Under the pieces are notes generated by a model, which saw nothing but the letters and a program-made list of their open reading frames with translations, was not told the origin of the DNA and did no database searches. A program made the translations under genes and the position numbers. DNA of 64,000 nt from Mariniflexile sp. AS56 (GTDB taxonomy: Bacteria; Bacteroidota; Bacteroidia; Flavobacteriales; Flavobacteriaceae): assembly GCF_030552475.1 (NCBI RefSeq), contig NZ_JAUPED010000001.1:310001-374000 (forward strand), in the 5' to 3' direction. Below are positions 35,163-44,646 of the stretch, piece after piece; the stretch's first letter is position 1; each line of letters begins with the position of its first letter.

Positions 35163-38100
35163 CTAAAACCCGAAGCCCAATTTAAAGGCTAAAAGCAGCC
35201 CATCTTTACTGTGAAATGCAGAAAAATTTCCCGTAATCATATTAGCAGCATTTGCAAAAACACCACCACCAACGGCCGTATTCCATATATTTGAATCTTC
35301 ATTTTCAACCCAGACCCTTCCATAATCAACACCGCCATACAAACCAATATTTAATGGCAACAAACCTGTTTTCACCTTACGTAAATTTAAGCGTAAATCT
35401 GTGCTTTGCACAAAGGCACTTTTACCTGTAAAGCGTTCATTTCTATAACCTCTTAATCCATTGTTTGCCCCTATATTGGCCGCTTGATAAAACTCAAAAT
35501 CATTACCCAAATTAATATGTGCTTTAAGCTTACTTGCCAATACGAGTTGGCCACTTGGTAGCAACTTATAATCGAAACCCAATTCTGGTATGATGTAACC
35601 GAAACCTTTAGAGCTATCTACATTATTTTTAAAACCCGTTTCTAAAGCCACATGCAAGCCTAAAGTTGGAAACGCCTCATTATCTGAATTTGAATATTGA
35701 TATTTCACATTCATTCCATAAAAACTAGCACCCTCTTCAATTATTTCATTTAAAACTAAATTAATGAATCGTCCCTCGGTTTTTTCAACTTCGTTATATT
35801 CATACGAAGCACCAATTTCAAAACTCGCTCCAAAACGCCCACGCCAAATTAAGGAAGGCGCTACTTTAAGCAATCTAATTTTTACACGATTATAATCTAA
35901 ATCGGCCTCAAAACCATCATTATCATCGGCTTCATAATTTGGTGTTTCATTTCCAAAGCCAAAGAAATTCATCGCAAAATTAGGACTTGTAAAGTGCGCT
36001 TTCACTCCTAAATTCATAGAGCCAACTACGTTTGCAAACTCGCCTTCATAATTAAAATCGAAACCTTGTGTCGCAAAATAATAGGCACCCGACAGGGTAT
36101 GCTGCGAGGTAAATGGGTTGCGCTCAAAACCATAGGTAGTAAAGGTGTTTAAAACCCCAATTTTAAAACCATCATCGGGGTTCGCCCCTATAGTTGGGAC
36201 GAGTTGATTGGTGTTGTTTTTTAGCTTTTTATAATCGTACACATTGGTTTCATAATCATCCGTCAATTTCACACGGCCTTTATTGGTTTCAAACGTATTC
36301 TCTTTGGATTTATAATCGTAGATTTTCACTTTACTTCCATTTAAAATAGTGTAAACATCATTATTTTGACCTCCAATGAGTCGCACTTTTATGAGCTTAT
36401 CACCTTCTCCTGAAACTTTAAAAACATCGTCATCATCCAAACCATATATCCAAATTTCGTTTGTTTCATCACAAGTATATGTTCTTTGGTGAAACAAATC
36501 GGCCTTTTCTCCTTTTTTAATACGATACACAGACACTTTGGTTTCTCCTTTCGGAAGGCGTTCAATTTCAAACCAATCATCTTTATTCGTTCCTTTTATA
36601 ACCCCGAATTTATTCATATGGTTGAAATACGCATCTGAAATATTTTGAAGATTTCGTCTCCGTCCTTGAAGTTTTCTTTTAATATCTTGTATTGTTTCGT
36701 CGCGTACTTCTTTAGGAAAATGAGTGAATGCGTCGTCTATAACATCATCCGTTAAATGGTCGGTAATCTGTTTTACTTGGGCATTCCAAACTTGGCGATT
36801 GGACTGATTAATCAATGCCATATCCAACGGATAGGGTTCTGTATTAAACCACTTTGGATTCTTTAGGTCATCACTATAGGACTTCATTAATCGCAAGCCA
36901 GGCATTACAGAGGTCGCAAACCCTAGCAACACACCATCGGCCATTTTAGAAAACACCTGGTCTCTATCTCGAGGCACTGGCCTGTATATTGTTTTCCCGT
37001 TGGCTTCAAAAGCGGCCCAACGCCATTGGTCTTCATGCCTATCCCAATCGCCAATAAGCATATCGAACAAACGCGCACGAATGTAAGCGGCTTCATCTAA
37101 AACAAAATCTTCGTCTTTATTAATTTTCCCCAACAAATCGTCGGTACTAATCATTGTATTCGAAAAACCAAAACTCGCTTTATCCCCATGCCCATCATCG
37201 GTACGTTCTTCAATCATGTACAATTCATCCCCAAACTCATCATTAAAAGGCGCAATGGTTTTTTGTTTTGGCACATAATACAACACGGGATTGGTGTGAT
37301 AAACACCCACAGCATCGGCCAACGTACCAACTACAAAAGGCGCATACGGGTGCGAGCCTGTAAAAACATCTTGCAATAATCCTTCGGTGTACGTATCTTC
37401 AAATTGTCCTTCAATATATTGATCTTTAAACGCAACGGCTTGTAAATACTGTATGGCATTTTTTCGGAGTGCACGCATCACGTATTCTCGACCTTCGCTA
37501 TCTTTTAATCGTAAGGATTTAGACTGATGCCCACCACCTTTACGAATAGGTGTTAATCCTCCAAAAAGCGTATCTAAATTTACTGTTGGCGCTTCTACTT
37601 CTGTACCATAATAATTTCGAAAACGAGTACCCCAAAGTGTTTTATAAATAGCACCTTTTTTGATTTCTTCTTTTTTATAAATGGATGCTGTTTTTTTCTT
37701 CGGAAATGTTTCAGAATAATTTATAGTTGCTGCTTTTACATCTTTTGAAAGTACTTCTGTTTGAAACACTAAGGCATTCTCTTCAGCAGAATAAAATCGC
37801 ACTTGAGACGACCCATCTGTATACACATCTAAAATACTATAACCAGGTGTTCCATAAGAAAATTGCCCACCACCCACATTTCGAGTCGCTGAAGTTTTAG
37901 AACCTGACCCACTAACAATTTGTGGTAAATTGTCCTGAACGATGTACTGCAAATTGTGGTCGTGCCCCGAGACAAAAACAACCTTATCATTTTCTTGCGC
38001 CAAGGTTATAACACGTTTTCTAAAGGTATTATATAATTTATTTTGAACATCTACCGTAGTAACACCTCCGGCTTTTCTAATACCATTTTTTAGAGTGCCC

Positions 38101-38840
38101 AATATAGGCAATGGTTTTAAATGACTTGAAAATGAATATTGCCCGCCATGAGACCCATTGGTAAACATAGGGTGATGCACCGCTATTACGGTTGTTTTTC
38201 CTCGTGCCTTTTTAATTTCACCTTCCAGTTCATCAAAAAACTTGGTTCTAGTTTTTATATCGCAATCGTCGTTTATGGTTGGGTATTTATCCCAATCGGC
38301 TAGATACCATTCCGAATCTATGATAATTAAAACCACATCGTCTGAAATAGTGACTCTTTCAATAGGACAGCCATTTTCGGGTAAAAAAGTATTTTTGCCT
38401 AGCTTATCTACTATAAAATCTTCCTGTCTTTTTAAACCTTTAATGCCAGAATACCAATCGTGATTCCCTGGAATAAAGATGGTTTTCCCTTTAAAGTTTT
38501 TAACGGCGTCTGTTTGAATAGTTAATTGATGTTCTGCCAACACCCTATTTTCGTCTTCTTTATTCGGCAGCCCTTTTGGGTATATATTATCGCCTAAAAA
38601 AACAGCTGTACTGTGTTTTGAAGCCTTCAACAATGCCGTTTTAAAGGCTATTAAAGCTTTAGACGAAGTTCCCAAAGGGGAATTACCAGCATCACCAATC
38701 AAGTAAAAGGAATGTGCTATGTCTTTACTAGGCAAATCGGTTTTCCAATTTGGGTTTTTATACTGCGGGCTGTAAGTAGCACACGCACTAAAAAGCAAAG
38801 TAGTTAAAAAAAGAGTTGTTATTCTAAACTGAAGCGTCAT
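35163..38840 (-). CDS. Metallophosphoesterase fused to outer-membrane beta-barrel
   Basis: 1225 residues from ATG 38840 (an in-frame TTG at 38855 is less likely). N-terminal lipobox (TTLLFSAC), calcineurin-like phosphoesterase (about 45-330) with GDAGNS, LGDNIYP, IPGNHDWYSG and SGHDHNL; a large middle domain (about 400-830) with DRDQVF and an Asp-rich LDDDDVFKV stretch; then a BamA-like barrel ending in LGFGF. Such fusions occur in Bacteroidota; the enzyme part probably faces the outside or the periplasm. The lipoprotein signal plus barrel combination is unusual. Substrate unknown. Confidence 0.85.
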   Translation of the reverse strand: MTLQFRITTLFLTTLLFSACATYSPQYKNPNWKTDLPSKDIAHSFYLIGDAGNSPLGTSSKALIAFKTALLKASKHSTAVFLGDNIYPKGLPNKEDENRVLAEHQLTIQTDAVKNFKGKTIFIPGNHDWYSGIKGLKRQEDFIVDKLGKNTFLPENGCPIERVTISDDVVLIIIDSEWYLADWDKYPTINDDCDIKTRTKFFDELEGEIKKARGKTTVIAVHHPMFTNGSHGGQYSFSSHLKPLPILGTLKNGIRKAGGVTTVDVQNKLYNTFRKRVITLAQENDKVVFVSGHDHNLQYIVQDNLPQIVSGSGSKTSATRNVGGGQFSYGTPGYSILDVYTDGSSQVRFYSAEENALVFQTEVLSKDVKAATINYSETFPKKKTASIYKKEEIKKGAIYKTLWGTRFRNYYGTEVEAPTVNLDTLFGGLTPIRKGGGHQSKSLRLKDSEGREYVMRALRKNAIQYLQAVAFKDQYIEGQFEDTYTEGLLQDVFTGSHPYAPFVVGTLADAVGVYHTNPVLYYVPKQKTIAPFNDEFGDELYMIEERTDDGHGDKASFGFSNTMISTDDLLGKINKDEDFVLDEAAYIRARLFDMLIGDWDRHEDQWRWAAFEANGKTIYRPVPRDRDQVFSKMADGVLLGFATSVMPGLRLMKSYSDDLKNPKWFNTEPYPLDMALINQSNRQVWNAQVKQITDHLTDDVIDDAFTHFPKEVRDETIQDIKRKLQGRRRNLQNISDAYFNHMNKFGVIKGTNKDDWFEIERLPKGETKVSVYRIKKGEKADLFHQRTYTCDETNEIWIYGLDDDDVFKVSGEGDKLIKVRLIGGQNNDVYTILNGSKVKIYDYKSKENTFETNKGRVKLTDDYETNVYDYKKLKNNTNQLVPTIGANPDDGFKIGVLNTFTTYGFERNPFTSQHTLSGAYYFATQGFDFNYEGEFANVVGSMNLGVKAHFTSPNFAMNFFGFGNETPNYEADDNDGFEADLDYNRVKIRLLKVAPSLIWRGRFGASFEIGASYEYNEVEKTEGRFINLVLNEIIEEGASFYGMNVKYQYSNSDNEAFPTLGLHVALETGFKNNVDSSKGFGYIIPELGFDYKLLPSGQLVLASKLKAHINLGNDFEFYQAANIGANNGLRGYRNERFTGKSAFVQSTDLRLNLRKVKTGLLPLNIGLYGGVDYGRVWVENEDSNIWNTAVGGGVFANAANMITGNFSAFHSKDGLLLAFKLGFGF

Positions 38841-38852
38841 TTGGTTGGTTTT

Positions 38853-38860
38853 CAAATTTA
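38853..38860 (-). promoter_or_regulatory. Candidate -7 promoter box
   Basis: Minus-strand TAAATTTG, exact TAnnTTTG, 12 bp upstream of ATG 38840. A transcript starting here would have a short leader. Its nearness to the TTG at 38855 argues for the ATG as start. Confidence 0.4.
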
Positions 38861-39064
38861 ATAAAGATATATCTTAATTTGCTGTCTTTAAGCCTTCGTT
38901 CTTAAAAAACTAGTGCCAATTTAGAAGTTAGTTGACACTATTAGAACGACCTTACAAAACTAAATAAACTAAAAACAGAAAGCATTCTGTAAATTTACGA
39001 CAAAATACCACGAATGCTTTAATTCGTTAAAGTTTAGTATTTTTACCCTAAATCACAAGCTCCC

Positions 39065-40270
39065 ATGAATACTCTAATTGCAGAAGCTGAAAAACATGTC
39101 GTTCATTTATTAAATGAAAAACTAGAAAGCCAGTTTATTTATCACAACCTAACGCATACACAGCGCGTGGTTAAAAAGGCAGCAGAATTATCTGATTTAT
39201 CAAATTTAAATAATTCTGAAAAAGAGCATTTAATTTTAGCCGCTTGGCTTCACGACACAGGCTTCACTGAAGTTATTGAAAATCATGAAGTAAAAAGTAT
39301 TGCCATTGCTGAAGCTTTTTTAACAGACCAAAAAGTTCCTGAAGAGACTATTAAAACGGTAAGTCAGTTAATTTTGGCTACAACTATGGGGTACGAGCCT
39401 CAAAACATTAGTGAACAAATTATTCGTGATGCGGATTGCTCGCATATTGGAAGTAAAAATTTTAGCGATGTAACCGAATTGCTTAGAAAAGAATGGGAAC
39501 TTGCCTGCGACAAAACCTTTACGGAAGGCGAATGGCTGCAAGAAAACATTAATTTTCTAACTAAAACACATCGGTTTCATTCGGAAGCAGCATCTACTAA
39601 TTGGACAGCCACAAAATCAAAAAACATCGCACGATTATTAAAACTTCAGAATAAAACTAAGCAAGATTCTGTTAAGATAAAGCACAAAAAAGCAGAATTA
39701 AGTTTCAAGAAAAACAAAGTAGATTTACCAGAACGTGGTATTGAAACCATGTTTCGCGTTACCCTAAAAAACCACATCACTTTAAGTAATATTGCAGACA
39801 CGAAAGCGAATATTTTGCTATCGGTTAATGCCATTATAGTTTCATTAGTATTGTCTAATTTGGTTTCTAAACTGGATAATTCTTCAAATGAATACCTAAT
39901 AATTCCAACGGTTATTTTTGTGCTGTTTACAGTAACTTCTATCATCCTTTCCATTTTGGCTACACGCCCGAATGTTACCAGCGGAAAATTCACAAAAGAA
40001 GATGTAGCCGACAAAAAAGTAAACTTATTATTCTTCGGAAACTTTCATAAAATGAGCCTAAAAGATTTTGAATGGGCTATGGGCGAAATGATGCTAGACA
40101 GAGATTATCTATATTCCTCCATGAAAAAAGATTTATACTTTTTAGGATTGGTTTTAGATAGAAAATACAAAATACTAAGACTCACCTACACGGTGTTTAT
40201 GATCGGTATTATTGTGAGTGTTATCTCGTTTGCTATTGCATTTAAATTAAACGCAATGGCTAACCTTTAA
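39065..40270 (+). CDS. HD-domain phosphohydrolase fused to Pycsar-TM effector domain
   Basis: 401 residues. N-terminal HD domain (about 1-195) with H31 in LTHTQRV, H63-D64 in WLHDTGF and D124 in RDADCSHIG, the metal site of nucleotide or cyclic-nucleotide phosphohydrolases. Residues about 228-398 match the Pycsar system effector (DUF5706) family: LKNHITLSNIADTKANILL, then three hydrophobic helices (about 249-266, 278-299, 376-396). In characterised Pycsar systems this membrane domain responds to cCMP/cUMP made by a neighbouring cyclase and disrupts the membrane. No cyclase gene lies nearby, so the defence role is unproven here. Ends overlap the convergent GAF gene by 11 bp. Confidence 0.85.
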   Translation: MNTLIAEAEKHVVHLLNEKLESQFIYHNLTHTQRVVKKAAELSDLSNLNNSEKEHLILAAWLHDTGFTEVIENHEVKSIAIAEAFLTDQKVPEETIKTVSQLILATTMGYEPQNISEQIIRDADCSHIGSKNFSDVTELLRKEWELACDKTFTEGEWLQENINFLTKTHRFHSEAASTNWTATKSKNIARLLKLQNKTKQDSVKIKHKKAELSFKKNKVDLPERGIETMFRVTLKNHITLSNIADTKANILLSVNAIIVSLVLSNLVSKLDNSSNEYLIIPTVIFVLFTVTSIILSILATRPNVTSGKFTKEDVADKKVNLLFFGNFHKMSLKDFEWAMGEMMLDRDYLYSSMKKDLYFLGLVLDRKYKILRLTYTVFMIGIIVSVISFAIAFKLNAMANL

Positions 40271-42632
40271 TTTCTTTAATTAAGTCGTCGTAGGTATAAA
40301 ACTCTTTATCTTTTTTAACGCCTTGGTATAATAAACTCACACGAATTGCTTTTAAGCCGGTTACAGCCTGCAAGTCTTGCAACTCTACAATCTCCACATC
40401 GGTATCTAAATAATTTTTCGATTGTAAAAATTTAATATAACGTAGGTATTCCAATTCGTCTTGTTTTTGCGAATAAATAATACTTATTTTTCCTTTTTGA
40501 GTAACGCGCTGTTTCGTTCCTTTTATAAACGCTTTATCTACACGTTTTTTCACAATTTCGTAGCGGGCGTTGTAAGTTCCATCAACATCAAATTGCTTTT
40601 CATCCATTCTAAAACTAATAGATAATGGTTGGTTAAACACGAGGATCATAGAAGCCACATCCAACCCAATTGAGAATGTTGGCTGCATTTGGTAGTATGC
40701 ATTTTCCATTTCGCACATAACCTGTAATTGCCACAACCGTAAATTATATAAATAAATAGGGTTGAAGCTTTCTTCCTTGGTTATGGCTTCACCTATGTAC
40801 ATATTATGCTCTACACCATCCGTTTTAAAACGTTCAAAATAATGAGGATACATTTTCTGTGCTTCTACTTGCTTTTTATCAAGAAGTGACGCCATTTTTT
40901 TATTGATGCTCGCAATGGTATCATCATAATCTTTTCGGTGTTTATAAAAAGCACCCACTTTAGCGTCAATGGTTTCCTTATAACTATCTATATGCGTACG
41001 TAAGCCTTCAAATTTTGATAAATGCGCAAATAACGGATTGATATCATTCTTTAAAAACTCAGAAATTTGCTGCTCACTATCTACCTGAAAGTGCACATTT
41101 AAATTTTCTAAATAATCATCTATTTGAAATATGAATTGCTCATATATAGGAAAGGCTTCTTCTTTAACAGCCGCATCCAAAACAGTCCTTACACTTTTAA
41201 GTTGTAATGATAAATCTTGTTGCGTCGCCCAATTTCTAGCTTCCGAAGACCCTTTAATATCTATTTGACCATATAAAGGATAAATATCTTCGAATGAAAT
41301 TTTATTAAATACCGCTTGATTGCCTTTTTGCTGTTCTTCAATAAAAATTTTAGCCTCTTTTTTAAACTTCCAAGAAACACTTGGATGTATAGAGGTACAT
41401 TCTTGCTGAATAACAGCTTCAATTAGATTTTCTTCTTCCTTTTTTGAACGTAAAACTGCCGAAACGATGTACGGCATCACATCAATTAATTTATTGGCAT
41501 TGATGCTGTTTAAAACTTTCGCATTGTTAGAAACAATTTCTAAAATACCCAGTAACTCATTATCATCTGCAATAGGCGCCAAAATAGCACTCTTAATACC
41601 TTGACTTTTTAATACGGCAATTTGAGGTGCTTTTCCTTTAGACAATTCATAGAATTTATCAACGTCTGAAATGGTGTAGAATTTTTTCTCTTCCAGTAAT
41701 TGCTTATAAGACCAACCACACAAAACACTCTTACACAAACCACTGCCTCTATTTTCCAACAAAAAACTTTGCATACCTTCTCCATAAACAGGTTCAAAAG
41801 TATTTTCTTCTTTATTGTAAATTGAAAAACCAACGCGAATATCTTTAATCCCTAGAAGGGAGCTAAAAACACCTTGAAACCTTGCTATAAAGCTCTCATC
41901 ACTACGTTTGTTTTTTGAAATTAAGCTCGATTTTACATTTGAAATAGATTGATCATCTGTAACATCAAAAATATTTGAAATAACGAAACCTTTAAAAATA
42001 TAACTATTGGGTGGGAATTTTTCTTTCCAAAGTTCTATATTATCAAAATTATCCAATAACTCATCATAGTCTTCTTGGGTAATTCTCTTGGCGTTTTCTG
42101 TGGGGATTATTTCGCAAAAATCGGCGTTATATAGAATCTTATAATATTTTAAAATGCCATTTTCATCTGGAATCTCATAAAAAAACGGACGCTTTAAATT
42201 TAAATTATAACCATAACACAAGTTTAAAATAACGGTACACGTTACAATATACGTGTCGTCTTCTGGCATGTTTTTAATTTTTAAAACAAAGTCGTCTCCC
42301 GCATTTTTCATAATACTCTTAAAACGATTGGAAGCGTTATAAAAAATATTTTGAAACGGAACTGTAGCCGTTTTAATTTCATTATTAGTTAAAAGAGGAC
42401 TGAAAGAATCTTGAAGAATAACTGCTATTTGCTTTTTATAAGTTTCTAGCAATGATAAATCTGTAAAACCATCACGTAATTCGGGATATGGTTTTTGAAT
42501 TTCTAGAATACGCTTCGCTTTGGCCGCAAGAAACTCATCGTCGCTATGTGCCAAGTCATCATAAGTTTTAAGAAGTTCATTAAAACTTACCTTTAAAATC
42601 ATTGGAGATTCAAGATGCTCGTACTGGTCCAT
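40260..42632 (-). CDS. GAF-domain protein, large, unknown role
   Basis: 790 residues, cytoplasmic. A GAF domain around 230-390 (SSLLGIKDIRVGFSIYNKEENTFEPVYG onward, APIADDNELLGILEIVS) is followed by a helical region with coiled-coil-like segments (about 520-600) and a mixed C-terminal region (about 620-790). No HATPase, HTH, GGDEF or other output domain was recognised. The gene stands alone on the minus strand and ends convergently with the HD-Pycsar gene. Confidence 0.75.
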   Translation of the reverse strand: MDQYEHLESPMILKVSFNELLKTYDDLAHSDDEFLAAKAKRILEIQKPYPELRDGFTDLSLLETYKKQIAVILQDSFSPLLTNNEIKTATVPFQNIFYNASNRFKSIMKNAGDDFVLKIKNMPEDDTYIVTCTVILNLCYGYNLNLKRPFFYEIPDENGILKYYKILYNADFCEIIPTENAKRITQEDYDELLDNFDNIELWKEKFPPNSYIFKGFVISNIFDVTDDQSISNVKSSLISKNKRSDESFIARFQGVFSSLLGIKDIRVGFSIYNKEENTFEPVYGEGMQSFLLENRGSGLCKSVLCGWSYKQLLEEKKFYTISDVDKFYELSKGKAPQIAVLKSQGIKSAILAPIADDNELLGILEIVSNNAKVLNSINANKLIDVMPYIVSAVLRSKKEEENLIEAVIQQECTSIHPSVSWKFKKEAKIFIEEQQKGNQAVFNKISFEDIYPLYGQIDIKGSSEARNWATQQDLSLQLKSVRTVLDAAVKEEAFPIYEQFIFQIDDYLENLNVHFQVDSEQQISEFLKNDINPLFAHLSKFEGLRTHIDSYKETIDAKVGAFYKHRKDYDDTIASINKKMASLLDKKQVEAQKMYPHYFERFKTDGVEHNMYIGEAITKEESFNPIYLYNLRLWQLQVMCEMENAYYQMQPTFSIGLDVASMILVFNQPLSISFRMDEKQFDVDGTYNARYEIVKKRVDKAFIKGTKQRVTQKGKISIIYSQKQDELEYLRYIKFLQSKNYLDTDVEIVELQDLQAVTGLKAIRVSLLYQGVKKDKEFYTYDDLIKEIKG

Positions 42633-42780
42633 GCGTTTAAATTAAGAATTGCAAAAATACAATTAATTAAGTTAGTCTTAATTACCTTTAAGACATTACA
42701 ATTTTATTGGAGACACTTTAAACAACTACAAAAAAGGAGACGTACGCGTTAACACTAACAAAGTTCTGAACGATGTTATA

Positions 42781-43713
42781 CTATCGGACATTTAAAGTTT
42801 TGTATAGAATCTTATAAAATTGTCTGGGCTGTTCGTACATAGGAAAGTGACCGCAGGCATTCACCCAATGTAATTTCACTTTTGGAACGTCTTGTTTTAA
42901 TTCATGTGAAAAAAAACCAACAACATCTTGCCTACCTACAATAACATCTATTTTCCCTGTATAATTATTTAAGGATTGCGACATATTATAATCTCTAAAC
43001 ACATCGCCAAGAAGCAAAGAGGCCGTTTTACTATTATTTTCTACATTGATTTTTTGAAACAACGCTTCGGGAATTGGGTTTGCATAAATATAAGCTCTCC
43101 GCACCAGCTTCTGCGCTTCATTAATTGCTAAAGAATCGGCTGTATTCGCTTTTATAGAAGCATTCAACACTTTTAATCGCTGGTCTTCTACAAAACTTCG
43201 GGTATGATTCCGGTTTGAATCTAATATTTCAAAACCTTCTTTGGCGTTTTTATGAGGCCCAGGAGCTACTAAAATTAAATGCGCGACCCTTTCAGGATAT
43301 TGAGACGCAAAATTCATAGCCAACATACCTCCCCATGAATGCCCCATTATAATAGACTTTTTTAAATGAAGACTATCCAACACCGTTTTCAAATCGTTTG
43401 TTACAAATTCAAGGGTTATTGTGGTGGCATCTAAGGGCTGAGGCATTGATTTCCCTGTACCTCTTTGCTCTAGTAATATACTTCTAAATTTAGGACTTAG
43501 CGCTTCAGCAACACCTTCTAGCTGGCGGTATGAGTTTCCAGGACCACCTGTTAAAATAAGAACTGCTGGTAATTTTTTAGAACCATATTCATGGTAATGC
43601 AAGTAGCCATGATCAAACTTAATGGAATCTGTTATTTGTGCCACACACGGGGTACGCAGAACCAATATCAACGCTAAAACTAGAAATCCTAAAATATACT
43701 TTTTAACTTTCAT
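42781..43713 (-). CDS. Exported alpha/beta-hydrolase, S33 (proline iminopeptidase-like)
   Basis: 310 residues. Signal sequence ILGFLVLALILVLRTPCVA, oxyanion region LTGGPGNSYRQLEG, nucleophile MGHSWGGMLAMNF (Ser about 129), Asp in GRQDVVG near 276 and His in CGHFPMYEQPRQF near 297. The GGPG and GHSWGG motifs fit peptidase family S33, although many members are esterases or haloalkane-type hydrolases. Likely periplasmic. Substrate not assignable. Confidence 0.88.
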   Translation of the reverse strand: MKVKKYILGFLVLALILVLRTPCVAQITDSIKFDHGYLHYHEYGSKKLPAVLILTGGPGNSYRQLEGVAEALSPKFRSILLEQRGTGKSMPQPLDATTITLEFVTNDLKTVLDSLHLKKSIIMGHSWGGMLAMNFASQYPERVAHLILVAPGPHKNAKEGFEILDSNRNHTRSFVEDQRLKVLNASIKANTADSLAINEAQKLVRRAYIYANPIPEALFQKINVENNSKTASLLLGDVFRDYNMSQSLNNYTGKIDVIVGRQDVVGFFSHELKQDVPKVKLHWVNACGHFPMYEQPRQFYKILYKTLNVR

Positions 43714-43756
43714 TCGTTGATTTGTTACCTACACCTACCAATCTGCGGCATACCTT

Positions 43757-44623
43757 TTATTCGTCCATAGGGCGCATTAAGCCTTCTTGCGCTATAGACG
43801 CTACTAATTTCCCGTCTCTAGTAAAGATATTACCTCGAGCAAAACCTCGGGCATTAGATCCACTTGGAGACTCCATAGAATATAGCAACCAATCATCAAA
43901 ATCGAAATCTCTAAAATACCACATAGAATGGTCTAAACTAGCTGTTTGTGTATTACCCCAATGCGCCTTACTGGCGTGCGGGTAAAGTGCCGAACTAAGA
44001 ATGTTATAGTCTGAAATATAGGTTAATATTTGCTGTTTCTTAGCCAAATCTAGGTTTTTAGCATCCCCCTTCAACTTAAACCAAACATCACTAAATGGTG
44101 GTAAATTTTTCTTATCTAACGGATTTACAATTTCAGTAGGTTTAAATTCAACCGGCCGTTCAATTTCAAAAAAGGCTTTAAGACCTTTAGGTAAGAAATC
44201 GCCCATTTGCTGAAGAATATCAGTCCAACTCAACAAATCTTCTGGTTGTTTTAAACCAGACTTCATAGGTATTTGATGGTTATAACCTGCTTCTTCTTTA
44301 TGAAATGAGGCCGACAGTATAAAAATAGTTCGTTCCTTCTGGTGTGCTGTAACACGACGTACCGAGAAACTACCACCATCTCTCACAATACTCACATTGT
44401 AAGTAATAGGCAAATCTAAATTCCCTGCTTCTAGAAAATACGAATGCATAGAATGCAACACCCTATCATTAGTAATAGTTCTGCTTGCCGCGTGAACCGC
44501 TTGCGCGAGTACCTGACCACCAAAAACAATGGGGCTACCAATAGTTTTACTCACACCATTAAATTCGGTTTCGCTAATTTCATCTAAAATCAACAGATTT
44601 AATAAATCGGATACTGAAGTCAT
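43757..44623 (-). CDS. tesB: Acyl-CoA thioesterase II
   Basis: 288 residues, double hot-dog fold. GGQVLAQAVHAASRTI near 36, LHSMHSYFLEAGNLDLPI near 60, SLDHSMWYF (catalytic Asp near 222) and the C-terminal GRNIFTRDGKLVASIAQEG correspond to TesB. Hydrolyses acyl-CoA to free acid and CoA. The ATG is 23 bp from the selO stop, and a TAnnTTTG box (minus, 44639-44646) lies in between. Confidence 0.93.
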   Translation of the reverse strand: MTSVSDLLNLLILDEISETEFNGVSKTIGSPIVFGGQVLAQAVHAASRTITNDRVLHSMHSYFLEAGNLDLPITYNVSIVRDGGSFSVRRVTAHQKERTIFILSASFHKEEAGYNHQIPMKSGLKQPEDLLSWTDILQQMGDFLPKGLKAFFEIERPVEFKPTEIVNPLDKKNLPPFSDVWFKLKGDAKNLDLAKKQQILTYISDYNILSSALYPHASKAHWGNTQTASLDHSMWYFRDFDFDDWLLYSMESPSGSNARGFARGNIFTRDGKLVASIAQEGLMRPMDE

Positions 44624-44646
44624 TTATTTCTTTTATTACAAATATA

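Noticed and set aside
38897-38948. Imperfect inverted repeat upstream of the phosphoesterase-barrel gene
   Set aside because: Arms are interrupted by an unpaired A-run and there is no further support for a functional site.
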